From positions 8,650,501 through 8,714,500 of the forward strand of contig NZ_CP068985.1 of assembly GCF_019397265.1 (NCBI RefSeq): DNA of 64,000 nt, given 5' to 3'. The position numbers and the translations under genes were made by a program. The notes below the pieces were generated by a model. The model worked only from the letters and a program-made list of their open reading frames with translations. It was not told where the DNA came from and made no database searches. Source of the stretch: Nonomuraea coxensis DSM 45129 (GTDB lineage Bacteria; Actinomycetota; Actinomycetes; Streptosporangiales; Streptosporangiaceae). Numbering within the stretch: position 1 is the first letter of the stretch; the number at the start of each line of letters is the position of its first letter. This document shows positions 9,187 through 16,741 of the stretch, piece after piece.

Positions 9187-10607
9187 ACCTCCCCCCGACC
9201 GGACGCGCCACCGCCGACCTGCTGGCCGAGATCGCCCGGCTGAAGGCGGACGACCTGCCGGTGCGCGGCGGCCAGGTGACCGCCTACGTGTACGACACCG
9301 GCCGGGCCGAGGTCCACGACGCGGCGGCGCGGGCCTACTTCGAGATGCTGGAGGTCAACTGCCTGGACCCGACCGCCTTCCCCAGCATCGTGGAGATGGA
9401 GCGGCAGGTCGTCGGCGCGGTCGCGGACGAGCTGGGCGGCGGCCACGGCATCTTCACCAGCGGCGGCACCGAGTCGATCATGCTGGCGGTGAAGGCGGCC
9501 CGCGACCTGGCCGGGCGGGAGCGGCCCAACCTGGTGGTGCCCGTCACCGCCCACCCCGCCTTCCACAAGGCCGCCCACTACCTGGGCGTCGAGGTCGTCG
9601 CCGTGCCCGTGGACCTGGAGACCTACCGGGTGCGGCCGGCGGACGTCGCCGCCGCCATGACCGAGGACACGGTCCTCGTCGTCGTCTCAGCGCCGTCCTA
9701 CCCGCAGGGCGTCATCGACCCGGTCGGGGAGGTGGCCGCCGTCGCCGCGGCGGCCGGGGTGCCGTGTCACGTGGACGCGTGCGTGGGCGGCTGGCTGCTG
9801 CCGTGGCTGCGCGCTGCCGGGGCCGAGATCCCGCCGTTCGACCTGTCGGTGCCGGGCGTCACGTCCCTCTCCTGCGACCTGCACAAGTTCGGCTACGCGC
9901 CCAAGGGCGCCTCGGTCGTGCTGTTCGCCGATCCGGCGATGCGGCGCAGGGCGTACTTCGCCTCGGCGGCCTGGCCCGGGTACACGATCATCAACGCGAC
10001 CGTCCAGAGCTCCCGGTCGGCCGGGCCGCTCGGCGGCGCGTGGGCCACCCTCCAGGCGCTCGGCCGGGAGGGGTACGTCGAGCTGGGCCGCGCCACCCTG
10101 GAGGCGGCCGCCCGGCTGCGCGAGGGCATCGCGGAGATCCCCGGCCTGCGGGTGCTGGGCGAGCCGGAGTCGTCCCTCGTGGCGTTCGCCGGCGACGGGG
10201 TGGACGTGTTCGTGCTGGCCGACGAGGCCCGCGCCCGTGGCTGGTTCCTGCAGCCGCAGCTCTCGTACGCGGGCATCCCGGCCAACCTGCACATCACCGT
10301 CACCGGCGTGACGCTGGCCGGGGTGGACGCCATGCTCAAGGTGATCGCCGAGTCGGCTGCCGCCGCCCGCGAGCGCGGCCCGGTCGAGCTGCCGGACGGC
10401 CTGGTCGAGCTGGTCGCCGGGCTGGACCTGGACGCGCTCGACGACGCCTCCTTCGCCGAGCTGGCCGCCTCGGTCGGCGCCGACCTGCGGCCGGGCGCGG
10501 GACAGCCCGAGATGGCCGTGGTCAACACCGTGCTGGACGCCCTGCCGGCGAGCAGCCGGGAGGCGGTGCTGGTGCGCTTCCTGTCGGTCCTCTACGGCAC
10601 GGGCTGA
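9183..10607 (+). CDS. PLP-dependent lyase/decarboxylase, sphingosine-1-phosphate lyase-like
   Basis: This 474-aa enzyme is a fold-type I PLP enzyme. The PLP lysine is K235 in SCDLHKFGYAPKG, with the preceding TSGGTESIMLAVKAARD (cofactor phosphate region), a His in VTAHPAFHKAA and the Asp of CHVDACVGGW also visible. This set of motifs resembles sphingosine-1-phosphate lyases and bacterial homologues in the group II decarboxylase superfamily. It uses a GTG start overlapping the MFS stop (GTGA). The genome context gives no sphingolipid genes, so the natural substrate (a phosphorylated amino-alcohol or an amino acid) stays open. Confidence 0.8.
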   Translation: MNLPPTGRATADLLAEIARLKADDLPVRGGQVTAYVYDTGRAEVHDAAARAYFEMLEVNCLDPTAFPSIVEMERQVVGAVADELGGGHGIFTSGGTESIMLAVKAARDLAGRERPNLVVPVTAHPAFHKAAHYLGVEVVAVPVDLETYRVRPADVAAAMTEDTVLVVVSAPSYPQGVIDPVGEVAAVAAAAGVPCHVDACVGGWLLPWLRAAGAEIPPFDLSVPGVTSLSCDLHKFGYAPKGASVVLFADPAMRRRAYFASAAWPGYTIINATVQSSRSAGPLGGAWATLQALGREGYVELGRATLEAAARLREGIAEIPGLRVLGEPESSLVAFAGDGVDVFVLADEARARGWFLQPQLSYAGIPANLHITVTGVTLAGVDAMLKVIAESAAAARERGPVELPDGLVELVAGLDLDALDDASFAELAASVGADLRPGAGQPEMAVVNTVLDALPASSREAVLVRFLSVLYGTG

Positions 10608-10610
10608 CGG

Positions 10611-11279
10611 TCAGCGCAGGTCGTCGAGCCGCTCCAGGGCGAACGAGCGGATCTCCTCGTCCTCGGCGGTGGCCGCGTGCGCGAGGAGGTTGGTGTCCTC
10701 CTCGTGGGACAGCCGGGCGGCGGCCCCGGCGGCGAACATCCGGGCCGTCCGGTCGTCGCCTTCGAGCAGGGCGACGACCTCGCGCGGATCGACCTCCTCG
10801 CCGTCCAGCCGGACCAGCCACTCGGTCAGCTCCTTGAGCTCGGCGTCCGCCAGGGCCTCCGCCCCGGCCGCGAGCTGCTCCGTCCCGGCCTCGGCCAGGA
10901 AGGACAGGACCTTCCAGCGCACGGCGTCATCACCGTCGCGGACCAGGGCGAGCGCCTGGGCGGCGAGCGGGCCGTCGGCGTCCCCGGCGTTCAGCACGGC
11001 CTCGACCGCGAAGAAACGCGCCTGGCGGAGCGGGCTGGCGAGCAGGGCGGGCAGCTCGTCGGCCAGCGGCGCGGCGAGCTCGCCCAGCTCCGACAGCAGC
11101 CACGCGCCGGTGCGCACGACCTTCTCGTCGTCGCTGCGCAGCAGCCGGCGCAGGTTGTCCACCGGGTAGCCGGCGAACACCTCCTCCAGCAGGTCGTTGG
11201 CCGCCGGGCCGAGGACGTCGTCGTCGTTCGCGTGGGCGAGGACGCGTGCGATCAGGTCGTCGCCTGTCTGCGTCTGCAT
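10611..11279 (-). CDS. HEAT-repeat protein
   Basis: This 222-aa protein consists of short helical pairs typical of HEAT/PBS-lyase-like repeats (for example LLRSDDEKVVRTGAWLLSEL and VRDGDDAVRWKVLSFLAEA). It is acidic and lacks a signal peptide or membrane segment, so it is likely a cytoplasmic protein-interaction scaffold. Its 3' end lies 3 nt from the convergent PLP gene. It is followed upstream (9 nt away) by the WXG-associated gene on the same strand and may be co-transcribed with it; an immunity or chaperone role for that locus is possible but unproven. Confidence 0.75.
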   Translation of the reverse strand: MQTQTGDDLIARVLAHANDDDVLGPAANDLLEEVFAGYPVDNLRRLLRSDDEKVVRTGAWLLSELGELAAPLADELPALLASPLRQARFFAVEAVLNAGDADGPLAAQALALVRDGDDAVRWKVLSFLAEAGTEQLAAGAEALADAELKELTEWLVRLDGEEVDPREVVALLEGDDRTARMFAAGAAARLSHEEDTNLLAHAATAEDEEIRSFALERLDDLR

Positions 11280-11288
11280 GCGCTACCC

Positions 11289-12227
11289 CTACCTTCCGAA
11301 GAGCCGTCTCAGAGCTGATTTTTCCCGGTTCAGCCGCTCCTCGTGACCGGACTCCCAGCCCAGCCGCTGCTGCTCCGCCTCCCGCTTCTTGATGCTCTTC
11401 TCCAGGTCGTCCTTCAGCTTCTTCTTCTCGGCTTCGCTCATGCCCCTGGTGCTCTGCGGGATCGCACCATGGAACTTACCTGTCTCGTCCCGGCTGCCCC
11501 GCTGGCGGCCTCCGCCGCCGCCACGGCCGCCGCTGTTGCCCCGGTTGTTCCTGCGGCCCATCTGGGCGATGCCGTCCCGTACGGACCGGGGCCCTGACGG
11601 GTTGCGCAGGCCGACGGGGCGTATGGGGACGCCCCCGCGCGGGACGCCGGCGAGCGCCGGCGAGCCCATCGGCCCGCGCGGGAGCTTCATGGTGTCGAGG
11701 ACGCGGCGCATCGGCTCGGTGACCTTGCGCCGCATCAGCGGGGCGAGGACCTTGCCGGTGCCTTCGGCGCCCTGGCGCAGGATCCCGCCGACCGCCCTGC
11801 GCCCGGCGAGCACGCGGGCCGTCGCGTACGTCGCGCCGACCGCTCCGCCGAAGGCCAGCAGCTTGGCCACGTCCACGGCGGCGAACACGGCCTGCGTGCC
11901 CGCGGCGACCTTCACCGCCGACACCACGGACGCGCCGCCGTCGATCATCCGGGGCATCGAGCGCAGGGCGGCGTCGGCCTGGGCGAGGTTGCCGGTCTGC
12001 CCGCCGTTCTGGTCCCAGAAGGACTGCAGGTGGGTGGCGGACTCGCCCTTGTGGACCTGCCCCACGCCCTGCACGCCCGCGTCGACCTGGGCCGCGGCGG
12101 GCAGGGCGGTGGTGTGGGCGGTGCGCACGGCCACGCTCTCCCGCGCCATGTCGTCCTCGTCGATGTTGGGCCAGGGGCCGAGCATCGCCATCATGGAGGC
12201 CGCCGCCGGCGGCAGGATCACACCCAT
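11289..12227 (-). CDS. WXG/ESX-associated protein with basic Gly/Arg-rich linker and coiled-coil tail
   Basis: This 312-aa protein has no family I can name with certainty. Start at 12227 is chosen because GGAGG lies 4 nt upstream; it overlaps the preceding gene by 10 nt. Residues 1-100 are helical with a WxxN/G-type turn (SFWDQNGG); residues about 110-150 include a hydrophobic segment rich in Ala/Gly/Val. A basic, glycine-rich low-complexity linker (RRNNRGNSGGRGGGGGRQRG) leads to a charged C-terminal helix (about 265-312). The layout, helical N-terminus plus linker plus short C-terminal module, recalls T7SS-exported polymorphic proteins, but no catalytic toxin motif is visible. Confidence 0.6.
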   Translation of the reverse strand: MGVILPPAAASMMAMLGPWPNIDEDDMARESVAVRTAHTTALPAAAQVDAGVQGVGQVHKGESATHLQSFWDQNGGQTGNLAQADAALRSMPRMIDGGASVVSAVKVAAGTQAVFAAVDVAKLLAFGGAVGATYATARVLAGRRAVGGILRQGAEGTGKVLAPLMRRKVTEPMRRVLDTMKLPRGPMGSPALAGVPRGGVPIRPVGLRNPSGPRSVRDGIAQMGRRNNRGNSGGRGGGGGRQRGSRDETGKFHGAIPQSTRGMSEAEKKKLKDDLEKSIKKREAEQQRLGWESGHEERLNREKSALRRLFGR

Positions 12228-12538
12228 GTGGCCTCCATGTCCCCGGTGACCGCGGCGTTGGCCGTCTCGGCGTCGCGGCTGTTCCTGGCGGTGTCGTGCA
12301 GGCCGTCGCCGGTCCTCACGAGCATGGCGTGCAGGCCGCCCAGCGCGGCCATGGAGGTCTCGCGGCACTCGGCGTAGAAGCTGGTGAACACGGAGAACAG
12401 ACCGTCGTCCCCCCAGGACGACACGCCGTCGCCACGTGAGTGCAGCGGGGTGAGCACGCCCCCGAAGTCCTCGCCGTGGGCCCTCACACGCGCGGCTTCG
12501 CGTTCCACCGCGCCGAAGGCGATCTCAACATCCGTCAT
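12218..12538 (-). CDS. WXG100-like small helical protein
   Basis: This 106-aa protein starts at ATG 12538. It is predicted to be two helices around a central SSWGDDGLFS turn, which resembles the WXG motif of ESX/type VII substrates, and has the right length. It sits directly before, and overlaps, the larger helical protein gene, the usual order for a small WXG partner and its larger client. No EccC/EccB secretion genes are in the window. Confidence 0.6.
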   Translation of the reverse strand: MTDVEIAFGAVEREAARVRAHGEDFGGVLTPLHSRGDGVSSWGDDGLFSVFTSFYAECRETSMAALGGLHAMLVRTGDGLHDTARNSRDAETANAAVTGDMEATWV

Positions 12539-12681
12539 GGCGAACGACGATATAAGCACTCTTGTTAGTTCTGCCGACGCTTTTCAGTCATCATCCTGTG
12601 ATCTATCGGACATCTGGCGAAGCGCAGCCGTCTAGACTGTCCCTTCGTTGTTCAGCCGTCCGTCACGTCGGAGGAGGTCAC

Positions 12682-13068
12682 ATGCCGTCTCTCGCGCCCG
12701 AGGACGACGCCCGCTACCTGGCCGACTACTACGAGCAGGCCCGGCAGGTCATGCGCGACCTCCGGGCGGCCAGGGCCGCGATCGGGCAGGTCGAGGGCCG
12801 CGCCCAGAGCAAGGACGGGCTGGTGGAGGCCGTCGCCACCGGCCACGGCGAACTCACCGGCCTGCGCCTCGACCCCCGGGCGCTGCGGCTCGGCCCGGCC
12901 GGGCTCGGCCGGGAGGTGACGGCGGTGCTGCGCGCGGCCCAGGACGACGCCGAGCGCAGGGCCAAGGAGATCGCCGACAAGGTCGCCGGGGCCGCGACCC
13001 TGCCCGACCCGCTGGACGAGACCTTCGTCCGCGAGCGGGTGGAGCAGGTGGCCCGCGACCTGCTCTAG
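12682..13068 (+). CDS. YbaB/EbfC-family nucleoid-associated-like protein
   Basis: This 128-aa protein has the YbaB layout: N-terminal helix (YLADYYEQARQVMRDLRAA), a small sheet with the phrase SKDGLVEAVATGHGELTGLRLDP, and a C-terminal helix. A strong GGAGGAGG site precedes ATG 12682. It is divergent from the WXG pair (144-bp shared region) and is followed 9 nt later by a second YbaB-like gene. Actinobacterial YbaB-like genes are often beside WXG genes, and some act there as structural partners and not as nucleoid proteins. Confidence 0.75.
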   Translation: MPSLAPEDDARYLADYYEQARQVMRDLRAARAAIGQVEGRAQSKDGLVEAVATGHGELTGLRLDPRALRLGPAGLGREVTAVLRAAQDDAERRAKEIADKVAGAATLPDPLDETFVRERVEQVARDLL

Positions 13069-13077
13069 GGAGGCCAC

Positions 13078-13455
13078 GTGTTCGACCACCGGTACGACCC
13101 CGCCGACATCAAGGAGCGCGACCTCGACGAGGCCGGCCGCGCGGGCGAGCGGATGATGGCCTGGCTGGAGAGCGCCCAGGAGGAGCTCGACCGGATCGTC
13201 GGCGTGGGCAGGTCCCGTTCGGGGCAGGCCGAGGCGCGGGTCGACGCGAACGGCCGGGTGCTCAAGGTCGCCTACGGCCCCCGCGCGACCCGCCTGCCGA
13301 GCCACGAGCTGGCGGAGGAGACGCTGGCCGCGGTGCGCGAGGCGGGCGCGGACGCCCAGCGCCAGACCCACGACCTCATGCGCGAGGCCCTGCCCGGCTA
13401 CGACCCCGCCGAGGCCGAGGCCCGGCTGGAGGCCATGCTCGGGGATTGGGGCTGA
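13078..13455 (+). CDS. Second YbaB/EbfC-like protein
   Basis: This 125-aa protein with a GTG start shares the YbaB pattern with its neighbour: an N-terminal helix (GERMMAWLESAQEELDRIVG), the sheet region SGQAEARVDANGRVLKVAYGP and a C-terminal helical part. GGAGG lies just upstream. The two paralogues probably form a heteromer and may support the divergent WXG pair. The 3' end converges on the histidine kinase gene with only 4 nt between stops. Confidence 0.72.
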   Translation: MFDHRYDPADIKERDLDEAGRAGERMMAWLESAQEELDRIVGVGRSRSGQAEARVDANGRVLKVAYGPRATRLPSHELAEETLAAVREAGADAQRQTHDLMREALPGYDPAEAEARLEAMLGDWG

Positions 13456-13459
13456 GCGG

Positions 13460-14548
13460 TCAGCTCGTGGGGAGGGTGGCGGTGACCAGGAAGCCGCCGT
13501 CCTCCACCGGCCCCGCCTTGAGCGTGCCGCCCGCCAGCTCCACCCACTGGCTGACCTCGCGCAGCCCTTCGCCGCCGAGGCCGGGCGGCGCGAACTCCTC
13601 CTCAGGCCGGGTGTTGCGCACGCTGATCCGCACCACGCCCGGCAGGTAACGCACCTCCACGCGGGCGTCCGTGCCGGGCGCGTGCTCGCGCACGTTGGCC
13701 AGCGCCTCCTGCACCACCCGGTACGCCGTCCGCCCCACCTCCCCCGGCACGGGCACCGGCACGCCGCTCACCACCAGCTCGACGGGGACGCCGCGGAAGG
13801 CCGACTCCGACACCAGCGACCGCAGATCGGGCAGCGGCAGCCCCAGGTCGAAGCCCTCGCCGGTGCCGCGCCTCAGCAGCACGCTCATGTGCCGCAGCTC
13901 GTCCAGGGCCGCGCGGCCGGTCGTCCGCAGCTCCTCGGCCGCGGCCCTGGCGCGCTCGTCGGCCGCCTCATCGGCCAGCGCGCCGGCCCGCAGGACCATG
14001 CGGCTGACCCGGTGGGTGACGACGTCGTGCATCTCACCGGCCAGCCGTTCGCGCTCCACCCGCTCGGCTCGCTCCTCCAGCGCGCGCCGCAGCCGGGCGC
14101 CGGACTCGGCGTACAGGCCGTACAAGACGGCGAGGGCGAGCACGACCTCGGTGCGCAGGACGAGGAAGGCCGCCCCCGGCCACTCGGCGGGCAGCAGCAC
14201 GGCGAGGGCCAGGGCGAGCACGGGCAGCCACCGCCGGGTGGGGCGCTGCCGCTCGGCGGCGAAGGCCATGGCCGCGTACGCCGCGAACGGGCCCGCCGGC
14301 GGCCACACCGGCAGGTCGGCGAGCGGCGGCACCGCGGCCGGTGCCAGCGCGCAGAGCACGGGCAGCGCGGCCGCGGTGGCCGCGGCGATCCAGGCGACGG
14401 TCAGCGGGGCGCGCCGCATCCACAGCAGCGGCACCGTGACGGCGAGGAGGAGCGGCAGGAACGGCCCCCTGGGGTAGGCCGCCAGCGTCAAGCCCGCCGC
14501 GACGAGGACCGCGACCGCATCGGCGAGCCGCGGGCGGGCACCGTCCAC
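13460..14548 (-). CDS. Orphan NarL/DesK-type sensor histidine kinase
   Basis: This 362-aa membrane kinase has several hydrophobic segments in residues 1-150, a HisKA_3 dimerisation helix with the phospho-accepting His in RLAGEMHDVVTHRVSRM (about 170-186), and an ATPase domain with an N-box-like VVQEALANVREHAPG and a G-box GLGGEGLREV. GTG at 14548 is used. No response regulator is adjacent within the window, so its partner must lie elsewhere or be shared. Confidence 0.82.
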   Translation of the reverse strand: MDGARPRLADAVAVLVAAGLTLAAYPRGPFLPLLLAVTVPLLWMRRAPLTVAWIAAATAAALPVLCALAPAAVPPLADLPVWPPAGPFAAYAAMAFAAERQRPTRRWLPVLALALAVLLPAEWPGAAFLVLRTEVVLALAVLYGLYAESGARLRRALEERAERVERERLAGEMHDVVTHRVSRMVLRAGALADEAADERARAAAEELRTTGRAALDELRHMSVLLRRGTGEGFDLGLPLPDLRSLVSESAFRGVPVELVVSGVPVPVPGEVGRTAYRVVQEALANVREHAPGTDARVEVRYLPGVVRISVRNTRPEEEFAPPGLGGEGLREVSQWVELAGGTLKAGPVEDGGFLVTATLPTS

Positions 14549-14590
14549 CGGCTCATCGTACGGTCAGGGACGGCACCTGCCCAGCGCCCG

Positions 14591-16552
14591 TCACACCTTG
14601 GTGATGCGGACGGCGTCGGCGATCACATAGCCGGTGGTGGAGGTCCAGCGGCTCACGCCGACCACGTTGTACGTGCCCGCGTTCAGCGTGTACGTCCCCA
14701 GCACCCGCCACGCCCCGCCGCCCGACCGCTGGTCGACGGCCACCGTCTGGTTGCCGCTTGACGTCGCCACGATGAACGGCGTCGCGCTGTTGTAGCCGGA
14801 GTTCGCCGGATACCACACCTCCACGCGGTAGCTGCCCGCGCTGGGGATGGTCGCGGCGTACCAGGCGGGATCGCTGGCCGCGACCGGGTCGGCGAAGCGG
14901 TAGTCGGCGCCGTAGAGCTGGCTGGAGTAGGCGGAGGTGCCCCAGCCGGCGCTCGCGGTGAAGCCGGCGGCGGCGTTGTCCAGGATCACGCTGAACGTGC
15001 CGCCCGAGGAGCCGGCGGTCCGGCCCGCGCTGGGCGCGCTCTCCTGGTGCGTACGGGTGAGCGCGGTCACGTAGTAGGTGTTCGTGCCGCTCGCCGTGGT
15101 GTCGGTGAACGTCTTGGCCCTGGTCGTGCCGACGAGGTTGCGGGCGTCGGCGAAGAAGCACGGGTCGGCGGCGGACGGGGTGCCGGCGACCCGGTAGACC
15201 GCGTACGCGGTGCCCGAGCCGGTCCAGGCGAGCTGGACGCCGCCGCTGCCCTGGGTGGCCGCGGTGATGGCCGGCGCCGCGGGGGCGGCGGCGCCGCCGC
15301 GGGCGGGCAGCAGGGCGGGCCTGGTGTAGTGGGCGTTGACCAGGCGGGTGATCGCGCCGATCCGGTCGGCTCTGACGTCCTTGGCGCTGAAGTAGATGTC
15401 GCCGGCGATCTCGGGGTGCTGCCTGTTGTCGTACAGGTGGTCGCTCAGCTCCGCCGGGTCCTGCCAGGCGGCCTCCTGCCCGGAGGCGCCGGCGCGGTAG
15501 GCGGCCTGACCGACGACGAGCTGCACGCCGGTGCCCCTGACGACGTCGGACCACCAGGCGGTCAGCACCTCGTAGGCGGCGGTGGAGAAGCCGAGGTGCC
15601 AGTAGATCTGCGGGGAGATGTAGTCCACCCAGCCCTGCTTGACCCAGGTGCGGCTGTCGGCGTAGATCGCGTCGTAGGACTGGAGGCCGGAGGTGCGCGA
15701 GCCGAGCGGGTCGGTGCCGGAGTTACGCCAGATGCCGAACGGGCTGATGCCGAAGGAGACGTGCGGCTTGGCGGCGTGGATGCGCTGGTCGAGCTCGCGG
15801 ACCAGGAGGTTGACGTTCTCCCGCCGCCAGTCGGCGATGCTGCCGAAGGAGCCGCCGTACTGGGCGTACGTGCCCGAGTCGGGGATCGACTCGCCGCTCA
15901 CCGGATAGGGGTAGAAGTAGTCGTCGAGGTGCACGCCGTCCACGTCGTACTTGGAGACGGCGTCCATGATGGCGTCCTCGATGAAGGCGCGGACGGTCGG
16001 GATGCCCGGGTTGTAGTAGAGCTTGCCGCCGTAGGCGAAGCGCCAGGAGGGGTTCTTCCTGGCGGGGTGCGTGGAGACCAGCTTGGTGGGGTCGTCGTGG
16101 TTGGCGATCCGGTACGGGTTGAACCAGGCGTGGAACTCCAGGTTCCGGGCGTGGGCCTCGCTGACCATGAACGCCAGCGGGTCGTAGCCGGGGTTGCCGC
16201 CCTGGGTGCCGGTGAGCCATTGCGACCACGGCTCGTACGACGAGGGCCAGAAGGCGTCGGCCGTCGGCCTGATCTGCACGACGACGGCGTTCATGCGCTT
16301 GGCCACGGCCAGGTCCAGCCAGGCGCGGAACTCGGTCTGCTGGGCGGAGACGGTGAGTCCGGGGCGGCTGGGCCAGTCGATGTTGGCGACCGACGAGATC
16401 CACATGGCCCTGAGCTGGCGCTTCGGGGTGGCCGGGTCGGTCTGGCAGGCGGCCGCCACGGCGGCGGGGGCGGGGACCGGGACGACGAGGGTGGCGAGGG
16501 TGACGAGTGCGGCGGTGAGCGCCGCCAGGAGGGTACGCGGGAGCGCGGTCAC
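14591..16552 (-). CDS. Secreted GHL10/DUF187-type glycoside hydrolase with FnIII-like and golvesin-like C-terminal domains
   Basis: This 653-aa secreted protein opens with a signal peptide after GTG 16552; an in-frame TTG at 16588 would add 12 residues and cannot be excluded since neither has a clear Shine-Dalgarno. The catalytic part (about 35-390) is a TIM barrel of the GHL10/DUF187 group, with RAMWISSVANIDWPSRPGL, VQIRPTADAFWPS, DGVHLDDYFYPYP and WVDYISPQIYWH. Then comes an FnIII-like module and a C-terminal beta domain (about 525-653) nearly the same as that of the divergent amidase. GHL10 members are linked to peptidoglycan or other wall glycans. It is transcribed divergently from the amidase. 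Confidence 0.85.
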   Translation of the reverse strand: MTALPRTLLAALTAALVTLATLVVPVPAPAAVAAACQTDPATPKRQLRAMWISSVANIDWPSRPGLTVSAQQTEFRAWLDLAVAKRMNAVVVQIRPTADAFWPSSYEPWSQWLTGTQGGNPGYDPLAFMVSEAHARNLEFHAWFNPYRIANHDDPTKLVSTHPARKNPSWRFAYGGKLYYNPGIPTVRAFIEDAIMDAVSKYDVDGVHLDDYFYPYPVSGESIPDSGTYAQYGGSFGSIADWRRENVNLLVRELDQRIHAAKPHVSFGISPFGIWRNSGTDPLGSRTSGLQSYDAIYADSRTWVKQGWVDYISPQIYWHLGFSTAAYEVLTAWWSDVVRGTGVQLVVGQAAYRAGASGQEAAWQDPAELSDHLYDNRQHPEIAGDIYFSAKDVRADRIGAITRLVNAHYTRPALLPARGGAAAPAAPAITAATQGSGGVQLAWTGSGTAYAVYRVAGTPSAADPCFFADARNLVGTTRAKTFTDTTASGTNTYYVTALTRTHQESAPSAGRTAGSSGGTFSVILDNAAAGFTASAGWGTSAYSSQLYGADYRFADPVAASDPAWYAATIPSAGSYRVEVWYPANSGYNSATPFIVATSSGNQTVAVDQRSGGGAWRVLGTYTLNAGTYNVVGVSRWTSTTGYVIADAVRITKV

Positions 16553-16640
16553 GAAGGGAAGTTTCAGCGCATACGCCGCAAAGCGCAATAGTTTTCAGCC
16601 ATTTGCGGGGGGCCCAACTTCGGACACCCAGTCAACGAAG

Positions 16641-16654
16641 GTGAAAAGTTTCAC
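16641..16654. promoter_or_regulatory. GTGAAAAGTTTCAC inverted repeat in the hydrolase/amidase divergent promoter region
   Basis: GTGAAA and TTTCAC arms are separated by 2 nt, in place of the single central base of the cellulase-associated palindromes. It sits 88 nt from each start codon (16552 and 16742), almost exactly central. The different spacing suggests either a variant operator or a coincidence. Confidence 0.4.
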
Positions 16655-16741
16655 CGAACTCACAAGTAATGTCAATTATCGACATCAGTCGCGTCATTGC
16701 GTAGCGTGCGAGCCGTCACCCTTGTGAACGAGGAGCCCCCC

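Noticed and set aside
11289..12227. Polymorphic toxin with a nuclease or deaminase C-terminus
   Set aside because: No catalytic motif is visible in the short charged tail, so only the layout is reported.
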